A stretch of DNA of 64,000 bases from contig JAYWHR010000056.1 in NCBI GenBank assembly GCA_043777675.1, positions 40,721-104,720 on the forward strand, written 5' to 3'. The translations under genes and the position numbers were made by a program. Positions within the stretch are counted from its first letter, which is position 1. Each line of letters begins with the position of its first letter. The stretch is from JANMDU01 sp043777675 (GTDB lineage: Bacteria > Pseudomonadota > Gammaproteobacteria > Burkholderiales > Burkholderiaceae_C). The notes beneath the pieces are model-generated. The model ran no database searches. It worked only from the letters and a program-made list of their open reading frames with translations, and had not been told where the DNA came from. Positions 16,776 through 25,680 of this stretch are shown one piece after another.

Positions 16776-19700
16776 CTACTTCGCAATAAGCTCCGGAGCA
16801 AGAGGTTTGTGTTCTGGCGTTGCCTCTTCATCCACGTGCGCCTTGTTCGCCCCCGGAGCCGCTTTGCGGGCAAACAACGTGTACATCGTGGGCACCACGA
16901 AGATGGTGAGTAGCGTGCCCAAGCTCATGCCGCCGACGATGACCCAACCGATTTGCTGGCGGCTCTCAGCGCCTGCACCAGACGAGAATGCTAGAGGCAA
17001 CGCCCCAAGCACCATCGCGCCGGTCGTCATCAAAATCGGGCGCAAGCGCAGCTTGGCTGATTGCTGAATCGCTTGCACAGTATCCACGCCCTGCTCGCGC
17101 AACTGATTGGCAAACTCCACGATCAAAATGCCGTGCTTGGTGATCAATCCCACCAGCGTGACCAAACCGATTTGACTGAACACATTCAACGAGCCTCCAC
17201 TCCATTGCAAAGCCGCAAGCGCGCCCACCATCGACAGCGGCACAGACAGCATGATCACAAACGGATCAACAAAACTTTCAAACTGCGCAGCGAGCACGAG
17301 ATAAATAAAGAGCAGAGCCATCACGAACACGATGGCCAGTGAGCCCGATGCGCTCTTGAATTCACGCGATTGGCCATTGAGATCCGTGGCATAGCCTGGT
17401 TTCAATACTTTCTGCGCCGTGGCATCCATAAAATCCAACGCTTGGCCGAGCGAATAATCTGGCGCCAAATTAGCCGTGATGGCCGCAGAGCGGCGCTGGC
17501 CAAAGTGATTGAGTTCACGCGGCACGACCACCTCGCGAATGCGCACCAGCGCAGAAAGGGGAATCATCACCTCGTTGCGCCCGCGCACGAAGATTTTTTC
17601 AATATCGTCGGGCGTATCACGGCCCGTGGCTGCGGTTTGCACGATCACATCGTATTGCTCGCCTTCGCGCTTGTAGCGCGTGACGTTGCGGCCACCCAGC
17701 ATGCTTTCTACTGCGCGGCCCACTGCTTCGATGCTCACGCCGAGATCCGCCGCTTTCTCCCGATCCACTTCCAAGCGCACCTCAGGTTTGTTCAAGCGCA
17801 AATCAGTGTCGACCTGCAAGAAGCCCGGATTTTTCGCAAGCTCTTCTTGGAATTGGCGCACCACGCCTGAGAGATTCTGATAAGAGTCCGAAGTCATGAT
17901 CACGTAGTTCACCGGGCGGCTGTTAAAGCCTTGCCCGAGTGAGGGCGGCGTGACGGGGAAGGCCGTGACGCCGGGCAGGCCCGAGATGCGCGGCGCGAGC
18001 TCGCGCGCCAGCTCTGGCGTGCGCTTGGTGCGCTCCTCCCAAGGCACAGTGCGGAAAAATACATTGGCCTGCGCCACAGTTGGGTTGCCGGCCACGGTGA
18101 AGATACGATCAAACTCTTTGTAATTGCCACCGATGCGCTCCATCGCAGCAGCGTAGCGCAGCGTGTAATCCAGCGTCGCACCATCGGGGGCATTCACCAC
18201 ATTCAAAATCACGCCGCGATCTTCCAGCGGAGCAAGCTCGCGCTTGATGTCTTTGAGGAAAAGCCATGTGCCCACGCCGGATGCAATCATGATCAACACA
18301 ATCAACCACCGCGCTTTGAGCGACCAGCCGAGCAGCTTGGCATAGCCATTGGTGATACCCACCAAAAACCTCTCAATCCAGCGGTCATAAAATGGGGGAT
18401 TGGGATTGTGCTTGAGCAAGATCGAGCTCATCATGGGTGAGAGCGTGAGCGCTACAAAACCGGAGACGATCACAGCGCCAGCAAGCGCCAATGCAAACTC
18501 TGTAAAAAGCTTGCCGGTACGCCCTGGTGAGAAGGCCAGCGGCGCATAAACAGCAGCAAGCGTGAGCGTCATCGCTACCACAGCAAAAGCAATTTCCTTC
18601 GCGCCGGTGATCGCTGCATCAAAAGGCTTCTTACCCATCTCAATGTGGCGATAGATATTTTCTAGCACCACAATTGCATCATCGACCACCAATCCAATCG
18701 CTAGCACGAGAGCCAACAATGTGAGTGTGTTGATCGTAAAACCTGCCAACGCCATCAGAGCAAACGAGCCAATCAGCGAGACAGGAATGGTAATGAGCGG
18801 AATGATCGCCGCGCGGAAATTTCGCAAGAAAAAGAAAATCACAAAAGCCACGAGGACCACGGCTTCAACAATCGTGGTGTAAACCGATTTGATGGATTCT
18901 TTGATGAAAATCGAGTTGTCGTTGGCCACTTCAATCTCTATGCCCGCCGGCAAATTGGCTTTGATACGCGGCAGCATCTCGCGAACATCAGAAGACAAAT
19001 CCAGCGGATTGGCCGTCGCGTTGCGGATCACGCCGAGCGTGATCGCATCGCGGCCGTTGAGACGGGTCGCGGTGCGCTCAGACGCTGCGCCTTGGCGCAC
19101 AGTAGCCACATCGCCAATACGCACGGGCACGCCATTGACATTGCGAATCACCACTTGCGAGAATTCAAACGGACGCTGTAGATCAGTGGCTGCTGTGACG
19201 TTAAATTCACGCTTTTGGCTTTCAATACGGCCGGCGGGCACTTCCACATTGTTGCGGCGCAGCGCGTCTTCCAAATCTTGCACCGTGAGGCGGTACGCTG
19301 CGAGTTTGTCTGGATCCACATTCACGCGCATGGCATATTTGCGCTCACCAAAAATACGCACATCCGCTGCGCCACTGGCTGTTTGCAGCATCGGCTTGGC
19401 AATGCGGTTGGCCAGATCGGAGAGCTGAAGCACATTGAGCGTATCGGAGCTAAAAGCCAGCCAAATCACGGGAAAAGCATCGGCTTCTACCTTTGCAATT
19501 TGCGGCTCATCCACATCGGTGGGCAAGCGCTGTCGCACACGCGAGACTTTATCGCGCACATCCGCTGCCGCACTATCGGGCTCACGTGTGAGCTTAAAGC
19601 GCACGGTGATTTGGCTTTGCTCAGGGCGGGAAATCGATGTGATCACATCCACGCCTTCAATGCCGGCGAGCGAATCTTCTAATACCTTGGTGACCTGCGT

Positions 19701-19880
19701 CTCCACAATCTCAGCTGATGCACCGCGATAGTTGGTCGATACCGTGACTGTCGGCTCATCAATTTTTGGATACTCTCGCACCGAGAGCTTGGTGTAGCTG
19801 ACATAACCAATCAACAAAATCAGTAGCGAGAGCACGGTGGCAAACACCGGGCGGCGAATCGATATTTCTGGCAATTGCAT
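16776..19880 (-). CDS. RND multidrug efflux transporter, HAE-1 type permease
   Basis: An inner-membrane proton-driven exporter of 1034 aa, the usual AcrB-like length. Seen are the N-terminal helix (ISIRRPVFATVLSLLILL), two large periplasmic loops, and the TM4 proton-relay segment GLVVDDAIVVLENIYRH with paired Asp. A second transmembrane block near the C-terminus includes GLITKHGILIVEFANQ. GGAG lies seven bases before the ATG. The adaptor gene lies 33 bp upstream on the same strand, giving an adaptor-permease operon with no outer-membrane factor in the window. Substrates cannot be predicted. Confidence 0.93.
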   Translation of the reverse strand: MQLPEISIRRPVFATVLSLLILLIGYVSYTKLSVREYPKIDEPTVTVSTNYRGASAEIVETQVTKVLEDSLAGIEGVDVITSISRPEQSQITVRFKLTREPDSAAADVRDKVSRVRQRLPTDVDEPQIAKVEADAFPVIWLAFSSDTLNVLQLSDLANRIAKPMLQTASGAADVRIFGERKYAMRVNVDPDKLAAYRLTVQDLEDALRRNNVEVPAGRIESQKREFNVTAATDLQRPFEFSQVVIRNVNGVPVRIGDVATVRQGAASERTATRLNGRDAITLGVIRNATANPLDLSSDVREMLPRIKANLPAGIEIEVANDNSIFIKESIKSVYTTIVEAVVLVAFVIFFFLRNFRAAIIPLITIPVSLIGSFALMALAGFTINTLTLLALVLAIGLVVDDAIVVLENIYRHIEMGKKPFDAAITGAKEIAFAVVAMTLTLAAVYAPLAFSPGRTGKLFTEFALALAGAVIVSGFVALTLSPMMSSILLKHNPNPPFYDRWIERFLVGITNGYAKLLGWSLKARWLIVLIMIASGVGTWLFLKDIKRELAPLEDRGVILNVVNAPDGATLDYTLRYAAAMERIGGNYKEFDRIFTVAGNPTVAQANVFFRTVPWEERTKRTPELARELAPRISGLPGVTAFPVTPPSLGQGFNSRPVNYVIMTSDSYQNLSGVVRQFQEELAKNPGFLQVDTDLRLNKPEVRLEVDREKAADLGVSIEAVGRAVESMLGGRNVTRYKREGEQYDVIVQTAATGRDTPDDIEKIFVRGRNEVMIPLSALVRIREVVVPRELNHFGQRRSAAITANLAPDYSLGQALDFMDATAQKVLKPGYATDLNGQSREFKSASGSLAIVFVMALLFIYLVLAAQFESFVDPFVIMLSVPLSMVGALAALQWSGGSLNVFSQIGLVTLVGLITKHGILIVEFANQLREQGVDTVQAIQQSAKLRLRPILMTTGAMVLGALPLAFSSGAGAESRQQIGWVIVGGMSLGTLLTIFVVPTMYTLFARKAAPGANKAHVDEEATPEHKPLAPELIAK

Positions 19881-19913
19881 GATCGGCTCCTGAGGATGAT
19901 CTTTGCTTAAAAA

Positions 19914-21857
19914 TTAACGGCTTGCTGCGGGCGCTGGGGCGGACGCAGCGGGCATTGCAGCGCCTACGCTGCCTGCGGCTGCGTTAGGTGCACCGCCCGG
20001 CGCACCTGCTGGCGGGCGGCCAAGCTCAATCACGCGCACGGGTGTGTTGTCGCGCTGCAAGCGTTGCTGGCCAGCTACTACGACGGTATCGCTCTCACTC
20101 AAGCCTTCAGTGATTTCCACCCGGCCTGGCCGGCGAATGCCCAGCTTGACTTCTTGGCGCTGCGAGACGAGGCGCTTGCCATCGACGAAGCCGCTCATGT
20201 TGTAAGGCTGCGCGCCGCCTGCACCAGCAGCTCCACCGGCTCCAGCTGCGCCACTGGCAGCAGGGGCACCACCAGCCGCGGGTGTACTCGATGCGGCCGC
20301 GGCTACTTTGGCGGCCTCTGCAGCTTTGGCAGCATCAGCCGCTTGCTTGTCAGCAATCTCTTTGCCTTGCGCTTCAGTTTGCTCCACCACACGAATCACA
20401 AACTGCCGCCCGCCTTGTGGCACGATGGCTTCTTCAGGAATCGACAGCGCAGCTTCTTTGATATTAAACACGGCTGTGACGCGAGCAAACATGCCAGGGC
20501 GCAATGGGCCACCGCCTGCTCCAGCACCACCTGGCCCACCACGGCCTGCTGGCGCAGCAGCACCTACAGCCGCAGGCCGACTTGCACCACCCGGACCCCC
20601 TGCGCTTGGCGCAGCGCTTGCTGACGCACTCGCTTGCGGGCGCGCGCCGCCTGCGCCAAGTGCACCGCCGACTCCAGCAGCCCCACGGCCAGCAGGCGCG
20701 CCAGCTGCAGCACCGCTTGCGCCCGTTGCAAAGCCACCGCCCGCTGCAGCTCTGGCCACCACTGCCGCATTCGTGAACTGTGCACAACTCACCGCAATCG
20801 GGTCAACCGGCCGAGGCACTGCTACTGCAGGCGCAGAAGCCGGCCTCTGAGGTGGCCTTACTACAGGCTTGCCCATGGGTTTGTCTGCAGGCTTGCCACT
20901 TGATGTAGGCGCAACGCCCACACCAGCCGGCCGCCCGCCCGCTCCAGCGCCAGGTGCTCCCCCAGCCCCACCCGGCGCAGAGCCAGACCCACCTGCTGGT
21001 CTTTGAGCCATCGGCTCACCACCCGTATTGGGCAACACCGCCCGCACCAAGACCGAGCGCCCATTCGCATCCAGCTGCGGATCAATCGCTTCAATCTTCG
21101 CTTTGAATTGCCGCCCCGGCATCGCATCGAGCTGCATCTCAATGGCCTGCTCACGGCGCAGTTTGCCGATGAAGCGCTCAGGCATGCGGAAATCTACAAA
21201 CATGGAAGACAAATCTTCCAAATTCACCAAATCCGCGCCGTCTTTCACATAGTCGCCAAGGTTCACATTGCGAATGCCCACCGTGCCATCAAACGGCGCA
21301 ACCACGCGCATCCGATCCCAGCGTGCGCAAGCCAGTGAGACTTGGGCTTCGGCCACTTGTAGGTTCGCCGCGCTCTCGTCAAGCACACGCTGCGCCACAA
21401 AATTTTGCGCCACCAAATCTTGATTTCGCCGCAAATTCGCCCGCGCAATCGACATTTGCGCCTCCGCCTGACGCACTTCAGCGCGCTGCAAACCATCTTC
21501 CAATTGCATCATCACATCGCCGCGGCGCACACGTCCGCCATCTGTAAAGCCCAGCGTCTGCACGCGCCCGCTTACTTCGGGGCGGAGCATCACGTTTTGT
21601 TTGGAGCGCAGCGAGCCCACGGCCTGCGCATCGTCTTGCAAACGCGAAGCTTCCACCTTGGCCACCTCCACCGAAGGCATGCCGCCCCCGCGAGGCGCGC
21701 CACCTGGGGCCGATGCTCCTGCAGCCGGAGCGCTAGCAGAGCCAGCCGCCGTCATTTCCTTCGGCCCGGTAGATTTGTTTTGATACCAATATGCCGCGCC
21801 CGCAGCTGCTGCAATTCCCACCACCGCCACTGCGGAATAAACAATTTTTGAAGCCAT
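19914..21857 (-). CDS. RND periplasmic adaptor with long Ala/Gly/Pro-rich insertions
   Basis: Membrane fusion protein that links the RND permease to the outer membrane. Recognisable parts are an N-terminal membrane anchor, VMLRPEVSGRVQTLGFTDGG (lipoyl half), an alpha-hairpin with RQAEAQMSIARANLRRNQDL, and RMRVVAPFDGTVGIRNVNLG (second lipoyl half). At 647 aa it is far longer than the ~380-400 aa usual for the family. The excess is Ala/Gly/Pro/Ser-rich sequence at about residues 285-450 and 520-565, plus the tail, interrupting the beta-barrel and membrane-proximal domains. Domain order is otherwise normal, so the insertions are probably flexible loops. Confidence 0.88.
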   Translation of the reverse strand: MASKIVYSAVAVVGIAAAAGAAYWYQNKSTGPKEMTAAGSASAPAAGASAPGGAPRGGGMPSVEVAKVEASRLQDDAQAVGSLRSKQNVMLRPEVSGRVQTLGFTDGGRVRRGDVMMQLEDGLQRAEVRQAEAQMSIARANLRRNQDLVAQNFVAQRVLDESAANLQVAEAQVSLACARWDRMRVVAPFDGTVGIRNVNLGDYVKDGADLVNLEDLSSMFVDFRMPERFIGKLRREQAIEMQLDAMPGRQFKAKIEAIDPQLDANGRSVLVRAVLPNTGGEPMAQRPAGGSGSAPGGAGGAPGAGAGGRPAGVGVAPTSSGKPADKPMGKPVVRPPQRPASAPAVAVPRPVDPIAVSCAQFTNAAVVARAAAGGGFATGASGAAAGAPAGRGAAGVGGALGAGGARPQASASASAAPSAGGPGGASRPAAVGAAAPAGRGGPGGAGAGGGPLRPGMFARVTAVFNIKEAALSIPEEAIVPQGGRQFVIRVVEQTEAQGKEIADKQAADAAKAAEAAKVAAAASSTPAAGGAPAASGAAGAGGAAGAGGAQPYNMSGFVDGKRLVSQRQEVKLGIRRPGRVEITEGLSESDTVVVAGQQRLQRDNTPVRVIELGRPPAGAPGGAPNAAAGSVGAAMPAASAPAPAASR

Positions 21858-21991
21858 GGATGCCGTCTCTGAAGTGCTTTACAAGCTCTGAAATAAGAGC
21901 TCTCGGTTTTAACAGACCTATGTTACAGGTAGTAGCCGTCTTAGCGCATCACAAGCTGATATGCCGAAGAGATTGACGTACGGGGTAATCC

Positions 21992-22858
21992 CTAAACCCT
22001 AGGCTCACGGTTCCTCAACACATGCTCCACGCCCCAATACTCTGCTGCCTGCACCAGCAGCGCTTGATCCGCGCTGCTGCACCAAATCACGCTGCCCACC
22101 TGTTCGCTTGGAGCACGCTTAGCCCCAAGTAGTTGCACAGTGCGCAGTGCGACCGGCTCGGCGTTATCAACAATCTTGACCGCCTCGCCTGCAGCCAAAC
22201 GAAACACCTCGCGTATCAGAGGGTAGTGTGTGCAACCGAGCACCAAGGTATCAAAAACCTCATTTTTTTCTTCATTTTCAGCATCGAATCTGGCTCTAGC
22301 CGGCATATATGCTGCGCAGACAGCTATCAAATCAGGAGCGTTTTGCCAAGCAACGCCACTTGCCGACAACTGCTCAATCCGATCCGCCAGACCATCGCAG
22401 GGCACGCAAGTGAAGCTCAGCGTACGCCCTGCCGCTAAGTGCTCCGCCTCCAACCTCGCTTTGAGCACAGCAAACTTCTCACTCTGCAATGTCCCCCAAG
22501 TCGCGAGCACCAGCACCTGCCCCGTGCGCGTGGCCAGCGCTGCAGGTTTGAGCGCGGGCTCCACGCCAACAATCGGCAGCCATGGCCACTGCGCACGCAA
22601 CGAGGAAATAGCCGCCGCAGTCGCTGTATTACAAGCGACCACCAGCGCTTTAATCTGATGCTCCTCCACGAGGTTTTGCACAATCGACAGCGACCGCTCC
22701 CGCACAAACGCCTCACTCTTCTCGCCATAAGGGTTGTGAGCAGAATCTGCAAAATACACAAACTGCTCGTGCGGCAAATGCTTCCTCAAAGCTTTCAAAA
22801 CGCTCAGGCCACCGATGCCGGAGTCGAATACGCCGATGGGTTGAGGATAAGCCTTCAA
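21992..22858 (-). CDS. murI: Glutamate racemase MurI with an in-frame repeat
   Basis: Interconverts L- and D-glutamate for peptidoglycan precursor synthesis in the cytoplasm. The motifs are GVFDSGIGGLSVLKAL, YFADSAHNPYGEKS, VVACNTATAAA (first catalytic Cys) and LVLGCTHYPL (second catalytic Cys). Residues about 175-188 (DLIAVCAAYMPARA) are encoded by a dispersed repeat just upstream of the second catalytic block, making this region longer than usual. As an essential gene it is expected to be functional. The start overlaps the stop of the DUF2442 gene by four bases. Confidence 0.92.
   Translation of the reverse strand: MKAYPQPIGVFDSGIGGLSVLKALRKHLPHEQFVYFADSAHNPYGEKSEAFVRERSLSIVQNLVEEHQIKALVVACNTATAAAISSLRAQWPWLPIVGVEPALKPAALATRTGQVLVLATWGTLQSEKFAVLKARLEAEHLAAGRTLSFTCVPCDGLADRIEQLSASGVAWQNAPDLIAVCAAYMPARARFDAENEEKNEVFDTLVLGCTHYPLIREVFRLAAGEAVKIVDNAEPVALRTVQLLGAKRAPSEQVGSVIWCSSADQALLVQAAEYWGVEHVLRNREPRV
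22297..22334 (-). repeat. Dispersed repeat copy 7, inside murI (sense)
   Basis: Plus strand reads TAGCCGGCATATATGCTGCG, then CAGACAGCTATCAAATCA, the reverse of the consensus. It is read in the same sense frame as the copy in hpnC, a different frame from trmJ, hpnE and the first tex copy. Confidence 0.75.
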
Positions 22859-23103
22859 GCGACTTCTGAGGCGTGACGCGTCAGATCACCTTGACCAGCC
22901 AACAGGCCAGCTACCGAGATGTCTTCATCCAGACCATCCCAATGCAAGCCTGCGCTACTCAACTCCACTTGCGTGCGCTGGGCGGGCGTAGCTTCGAGCA
23001 AACGCGGAAACCATGCCAAGGGCACAGCAATCGTGCGGCCATCTGCGAGACTGACCCACATGCTGTCTTCGTCAAAGCGAACAGCTTTAGGCGAAATGTT
23101 CAT
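22855..23103 (-). CDS. DUF2442 domain protein
   Basis: An 82-aa protein with the DUF2442 pattern: VRFDEDSMWVSLADGRTIAV, then PLAWFPRLLEATPAQRTQVE, and GLHWDGLDEDISVAGLL. Members are small proteins of unknown role, often paired with DUF4160 genes. No DUF4160 partner is seen here. The stop overlaps the murI start (ATGA), so it is likely cotranslated with murI. Confidence 0.85.
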   Translation of the reverse strand: MNISPKAVRFDEDSMWVSLADGRTIAVPLAWFPRLLEATPAQRTQVELSSAGLHWDGLDEDISVAGLLAGQGDLTRHASEVA

Positions 23104-23245
23104 TCCATGTCCTTTCGATCAATTCGGCATTGTCTGCCACCACTTGACTCAGCTCACGCAAAGTGCGCGCAACGCATATCAAAGCTGCTAAACAAATCAC
23201 TGCGGCTTTGTACCGCGTGAACACATCAGCAAATTGATTGCTCAT
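23087..23245 (-). CDS. Possible 52-aa protein between fumarase and the DUF2442 gene
   Basis: An ATG at 23245, four bases past the fumarase stop codon, opens a 52-codon frame ending in TAA at 23087. It overlaps the start of the DUF2442 gene in another frame. The predicted product has one short hydrophobic stretch (AAVICLAALICVA) and a charged C-terminal half. A weak purine-rich site precedes the ATG. I recognise no family, and it may be an unexpressed frame. Confidence 0.4.
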   Translation of the reverse strand: MSNQFADVFTRYKAAVICLAALICVARTLRELSQVVADNAELIERTWNEHFA

Positions 23246-23249
23246 AGTG

Positions 23250-24812
23250 TCAGCCTGCAGTTACTCCAATGCCTTTGAATTCACCAGTAGCAATCCGTTT
23301 ACTCCACTCCGCAGGCCCGGTGATATGCGCACTCGTGCCGCCGGAATCTACTGCTACTGTGACGGGCATGTCGGCTACGTCGAATTCATAGATCGCTTCC
23401 ATGCCGAGGTCTGCGAAGCCGACTACCTTGGCGGTTTTAATCGCTTTAGAAACGAGATAGGCTGCACCGCCAACTGCCATGAGGTAGGCGCTCTTGTGCT
23501 TTTTGATCGCTGCGATGCCCTCTGACCCGCGCTCGGCTTTGCCGATCATGCTGATGAGACCAGTGCGCTCGAGCATCATTTCTGTGAAACCGTCCATGCG
23601 GGTGGCAGTCGTCGGGCCGGCGGGGCCAACCGCTTCGCCTTTCACCGGGTCAACTGGACCGACGTAATAGATCACGCGATTGGTGAAATCGACAGGGAGC
23701 TTTTCGCCTGCGGCAAGCATGGTTTGGATGCGTTTGTGGGCGGCATCGCGGCCGGTGAGCATTTTGCCGCTCAGCAAAAGCGTCTGGCCGGGCTTCCAGT
23801 TGGCTACTTCTTCTTTTGTAAGCGTGTTCAGATCAACGCGCTTGGATTTCACGTAATCAGGCGCCCAATGCACATCGGGCCAGAGATCGAGCGAAGGCGG
23901 ATCGAGATAGACCGCGCCTGAGCCGTCCATCGTCACGTGCGCATGGCGCGTGGCGGCGCAGTTGGGGATCATCGCTACTGGCTTGCCTGCGGCGTGCGTG
24001 GGATACATCTTGATCTTCACATCCAGCACGGTCGTCAAGCCGCCTAGGCCTTGTGCTCCGATGCCAAGTGCGTTGACTTTGTCATGCAACTCCAAGCGCA
24101 GCGCCTCAGTTTTCGTCAAAGCCGCGCCTGAAGCTGCTTTGGCTTGCAGCTCATACATGTCGATGTCTTCCATCAGGCTTTCTTTGGCTAGGAGCACAGC
24201 TTTTTCTGCCGTGCCGCCAATGCCAATGCCCAGCATGCCCGGAGGGCACCAGCCTGCGCCCATGGTGGGCAGGGTTTTCAAAACCCAATCGACCACGCTG
24301 TCGCCAGGATTGAGCATCACCAACTTGCTTTTGTTTTCTGAGCCGCCGCCTTTGGCTGCCACGGTGATATCTAGTTTGTTACCTGGCACGAGCTGCACGT
24401 TAATCACAGCAGGCGTGTTGTCTTTCGTATTTTTCCGATCAAACTGCGGATCAGCCACGATGCTCGCACGCAGCGTGTTATCCGGATGGTTATACGCGCG
24501 GCGCACGCCTTCGTTGATCACGTCATCCAGAGCACCGTCACCAAACTCCGCGCAGCCTTCAAAGCGCACGTCCATCCCGATCTTGAGGAACACATTCACG
24601 ATGCCTGTGTCTTGACAAATCGGTCGATGGCCTTCCGCGCTCATGCGGCTGTTGGTGAGGATCTGCGCGATCGCATCCTTTGCGGCGGGCGATTGCTCTC
24701 GCTCATAGGCGCGCGCCAGATGGGCGATGTAATCCGCAGGATGGTAGTAGCTGATGTATTGCAGCGCACCGGCTACGGTGTCAACGATATCTTTCGCGAG
24801 AATTTTGGTCAT
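23250..24812 (-). CDS. fumA: Class I fumarate hydratase (iron-sulfur)
   Basis: Interconverts fumarate and malate in the citric acid cycle through a 4Fe-4S cluster. It is 520 aa, the long fused class I form. Candidate cluster cysteines appear in GHRPICQDTGI, MIPNCAATRHAH and GAGWCPPGMLGIGIGG. The C-terminal beta domain contains GPAGPTTATRMDGF and GKAERGS. The symbol could equally be fumB or fum. It probably heads a transcript with the small ORF, the DUF2442 gene and murI. A repeat copy sits 11 bp upstream of the ATG. Confidence 0.93.
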   Translation of the reverse strand: MTKILAKDIVDTVAGALQYISYYHPADYIAHLARAYEREQSPAAKDAIAQILTNSRMSAEGHRPICQDTGIVNVFLKIGMDVRFEGCAEFGDGALDDVINEGVRRAYNHPDNTLRASIVADPQFDRKNTKDNTPAVINVQLVPGNKLDITVAAKGGGSENKSKLVMLNPGDSVVDWVLKTLPTMGAGWCPPGMLGIGIGGTAEKAVLLAKESLMEDIDMYELQAKAASGAALTKTEALRLELHDKVNALGIGAQGLGGLTTVLDVKIKMYPTHAAGKPVAMIPNCAATRHAHVTMDGSGAVYLDPPSLDLWPDVHWAPDYVKSKRVDLNTLTKEEVANWKPGQTLLLSGKMLTGRDAAHKRIQTMLAAGEKLPVDFTNRVIYYVGPVDPVKGEAVGPAGPTTATRMDGFTEMMLERTGLISMIGKAERGSEGIAAIKKHKSAYLMAVGGAAYLVSKAIKTAKVVGFADLGMEAIYEFDVADMPVTVAVDSGGTSAHITGPAEWSKRIATGEFKGIGVTAG

Positions 24813-24822
24813 ATTAGGCTCC

Positions 24823-24864
24823 TAGCCGGCGCAAATAATGCGTGGAATGCTATTAAATGAGTAG
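24823..24864 (-). repeat. Dispersed repeat copy 8, upstream of fumarase
   Basis: Plus strand reads TAGCCGGCGCAAATAATGCG, then TGGAATGCTATTAAATGAGTAG. It lies in the fumarase leader, oriented in the gene's direction. Confidence 0.75.
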
Positions 24865-24890
24865 TTAATCAAATATCGATTGATATGCCT

Positions 24891-25502
24891 TCAGTGAGCG
24901 CCAGGCACATCGTCTTTCGCCCGCCCATCAATTTTGCGGGTGACGTGATCACTGTGGCTCATGAGTTTGTCGGTGTACGCTATCGCCATCGCCGACCATA
25001 AGAAGACGACGTGGATAATGGTTTGCCACATCAGCACTTGCTCGGTGTAATTGGCGGCGTTAATAAATGTCTTGAGCAAGTGGATCGAAGAGATGCCGAT
25101 GATGGCGGTCGCGAGCTTGACTTTCAGCACACTCGCATTGACGTGAGATAACCACTCGGGCTGATCTGGATGGTCTTGCAAATTCATGCGGCTCACAAAC
25201 GTCTCATAGCCGCCCACGATCACCATGATGAGCAAATTCGAGATCATCACCACATCAATCAGCGCGAGCACGACCAGCATGATGATGGTTTCGTTCAGTG
25301 ACGTCACGACCACATCCGATTTGTAGCCAATGCTGGTAACGAGCGCGGCCACATCCACTTGACTGCCAAAAGCAGCAAAAATCAGATGATAAAGCTCCAA
25401 GAAAAAGTGCCAGACGTAGACGCCTTGGGCAAGGATCAGGCCGAGATAGAGCGGCATTTGCAGCCACCGGCTGGCGAAAATAAAATTTGGAAGGGCACGC
25501 AT
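24891..25502 (-). CDS. YqhA/UPF0114 family membrane protein
   Basis: A 203-aa protein with four hydrophobic segments that matches the YqhA (UPF0114, TIGR00645) pattern: SRWLQMPLYLGLILAQ at the N-terminus, the conserved SNLLIMVIVGGYETFVSR, and KLATAIIGISSIHLLKTFIN. The function is unknown in all species I know of. It is divergent from acs across a ~180-bp region that must hold both promoters. Confidence 0.87.
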   Translation of the reverse strand: MRALPNFIFASRWLQMPLYLGLILAQGVYVWHFFLELYHLIFAAFGSQVDVAALVTSIGYKSDVVVTSLNETIIMLVVLALIDVVMISNLLIMVIVGGYETFVSRMNLQDHPDQPEWLSHVNASVLKVKLATAIIGISSIHLLKTFINAANYTEQVLMWQTIIHVVFLWSAMAIAYTDKLMSHSDHVTRKIDGRAKDDVPGAH

Positions 25503-25680
25503 GTGGTTGTCAGTCTTAAAAATCTATGGGAATACGGGAAAACGCGAGTCTGCTCGATTGTAGTGGGCGATACGCTACGAGATGGATGATGTCGCTGATG
25601 CGTCAGAAGCTCGTAAGAGCTATGCGCGACATTACGTTCTTGCATTTTTTCATCAAACTGTCATTCCGGAGATTTTTCGT

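Noticed and set aside
20064..21851. Several long open frames antisense to or shifted from the RND adaptor gene
   Set aside because: They arise from the Ala/Gly/Pro-rich GC-biased codons of the adaptor and encode only low-complexity sequence.
25582..25680. N-terminal extension of acs
   Set aside because: The sequence is atypical for acetyl-CoA synthetases, and the ATG at 25681 has a good ribosome site.
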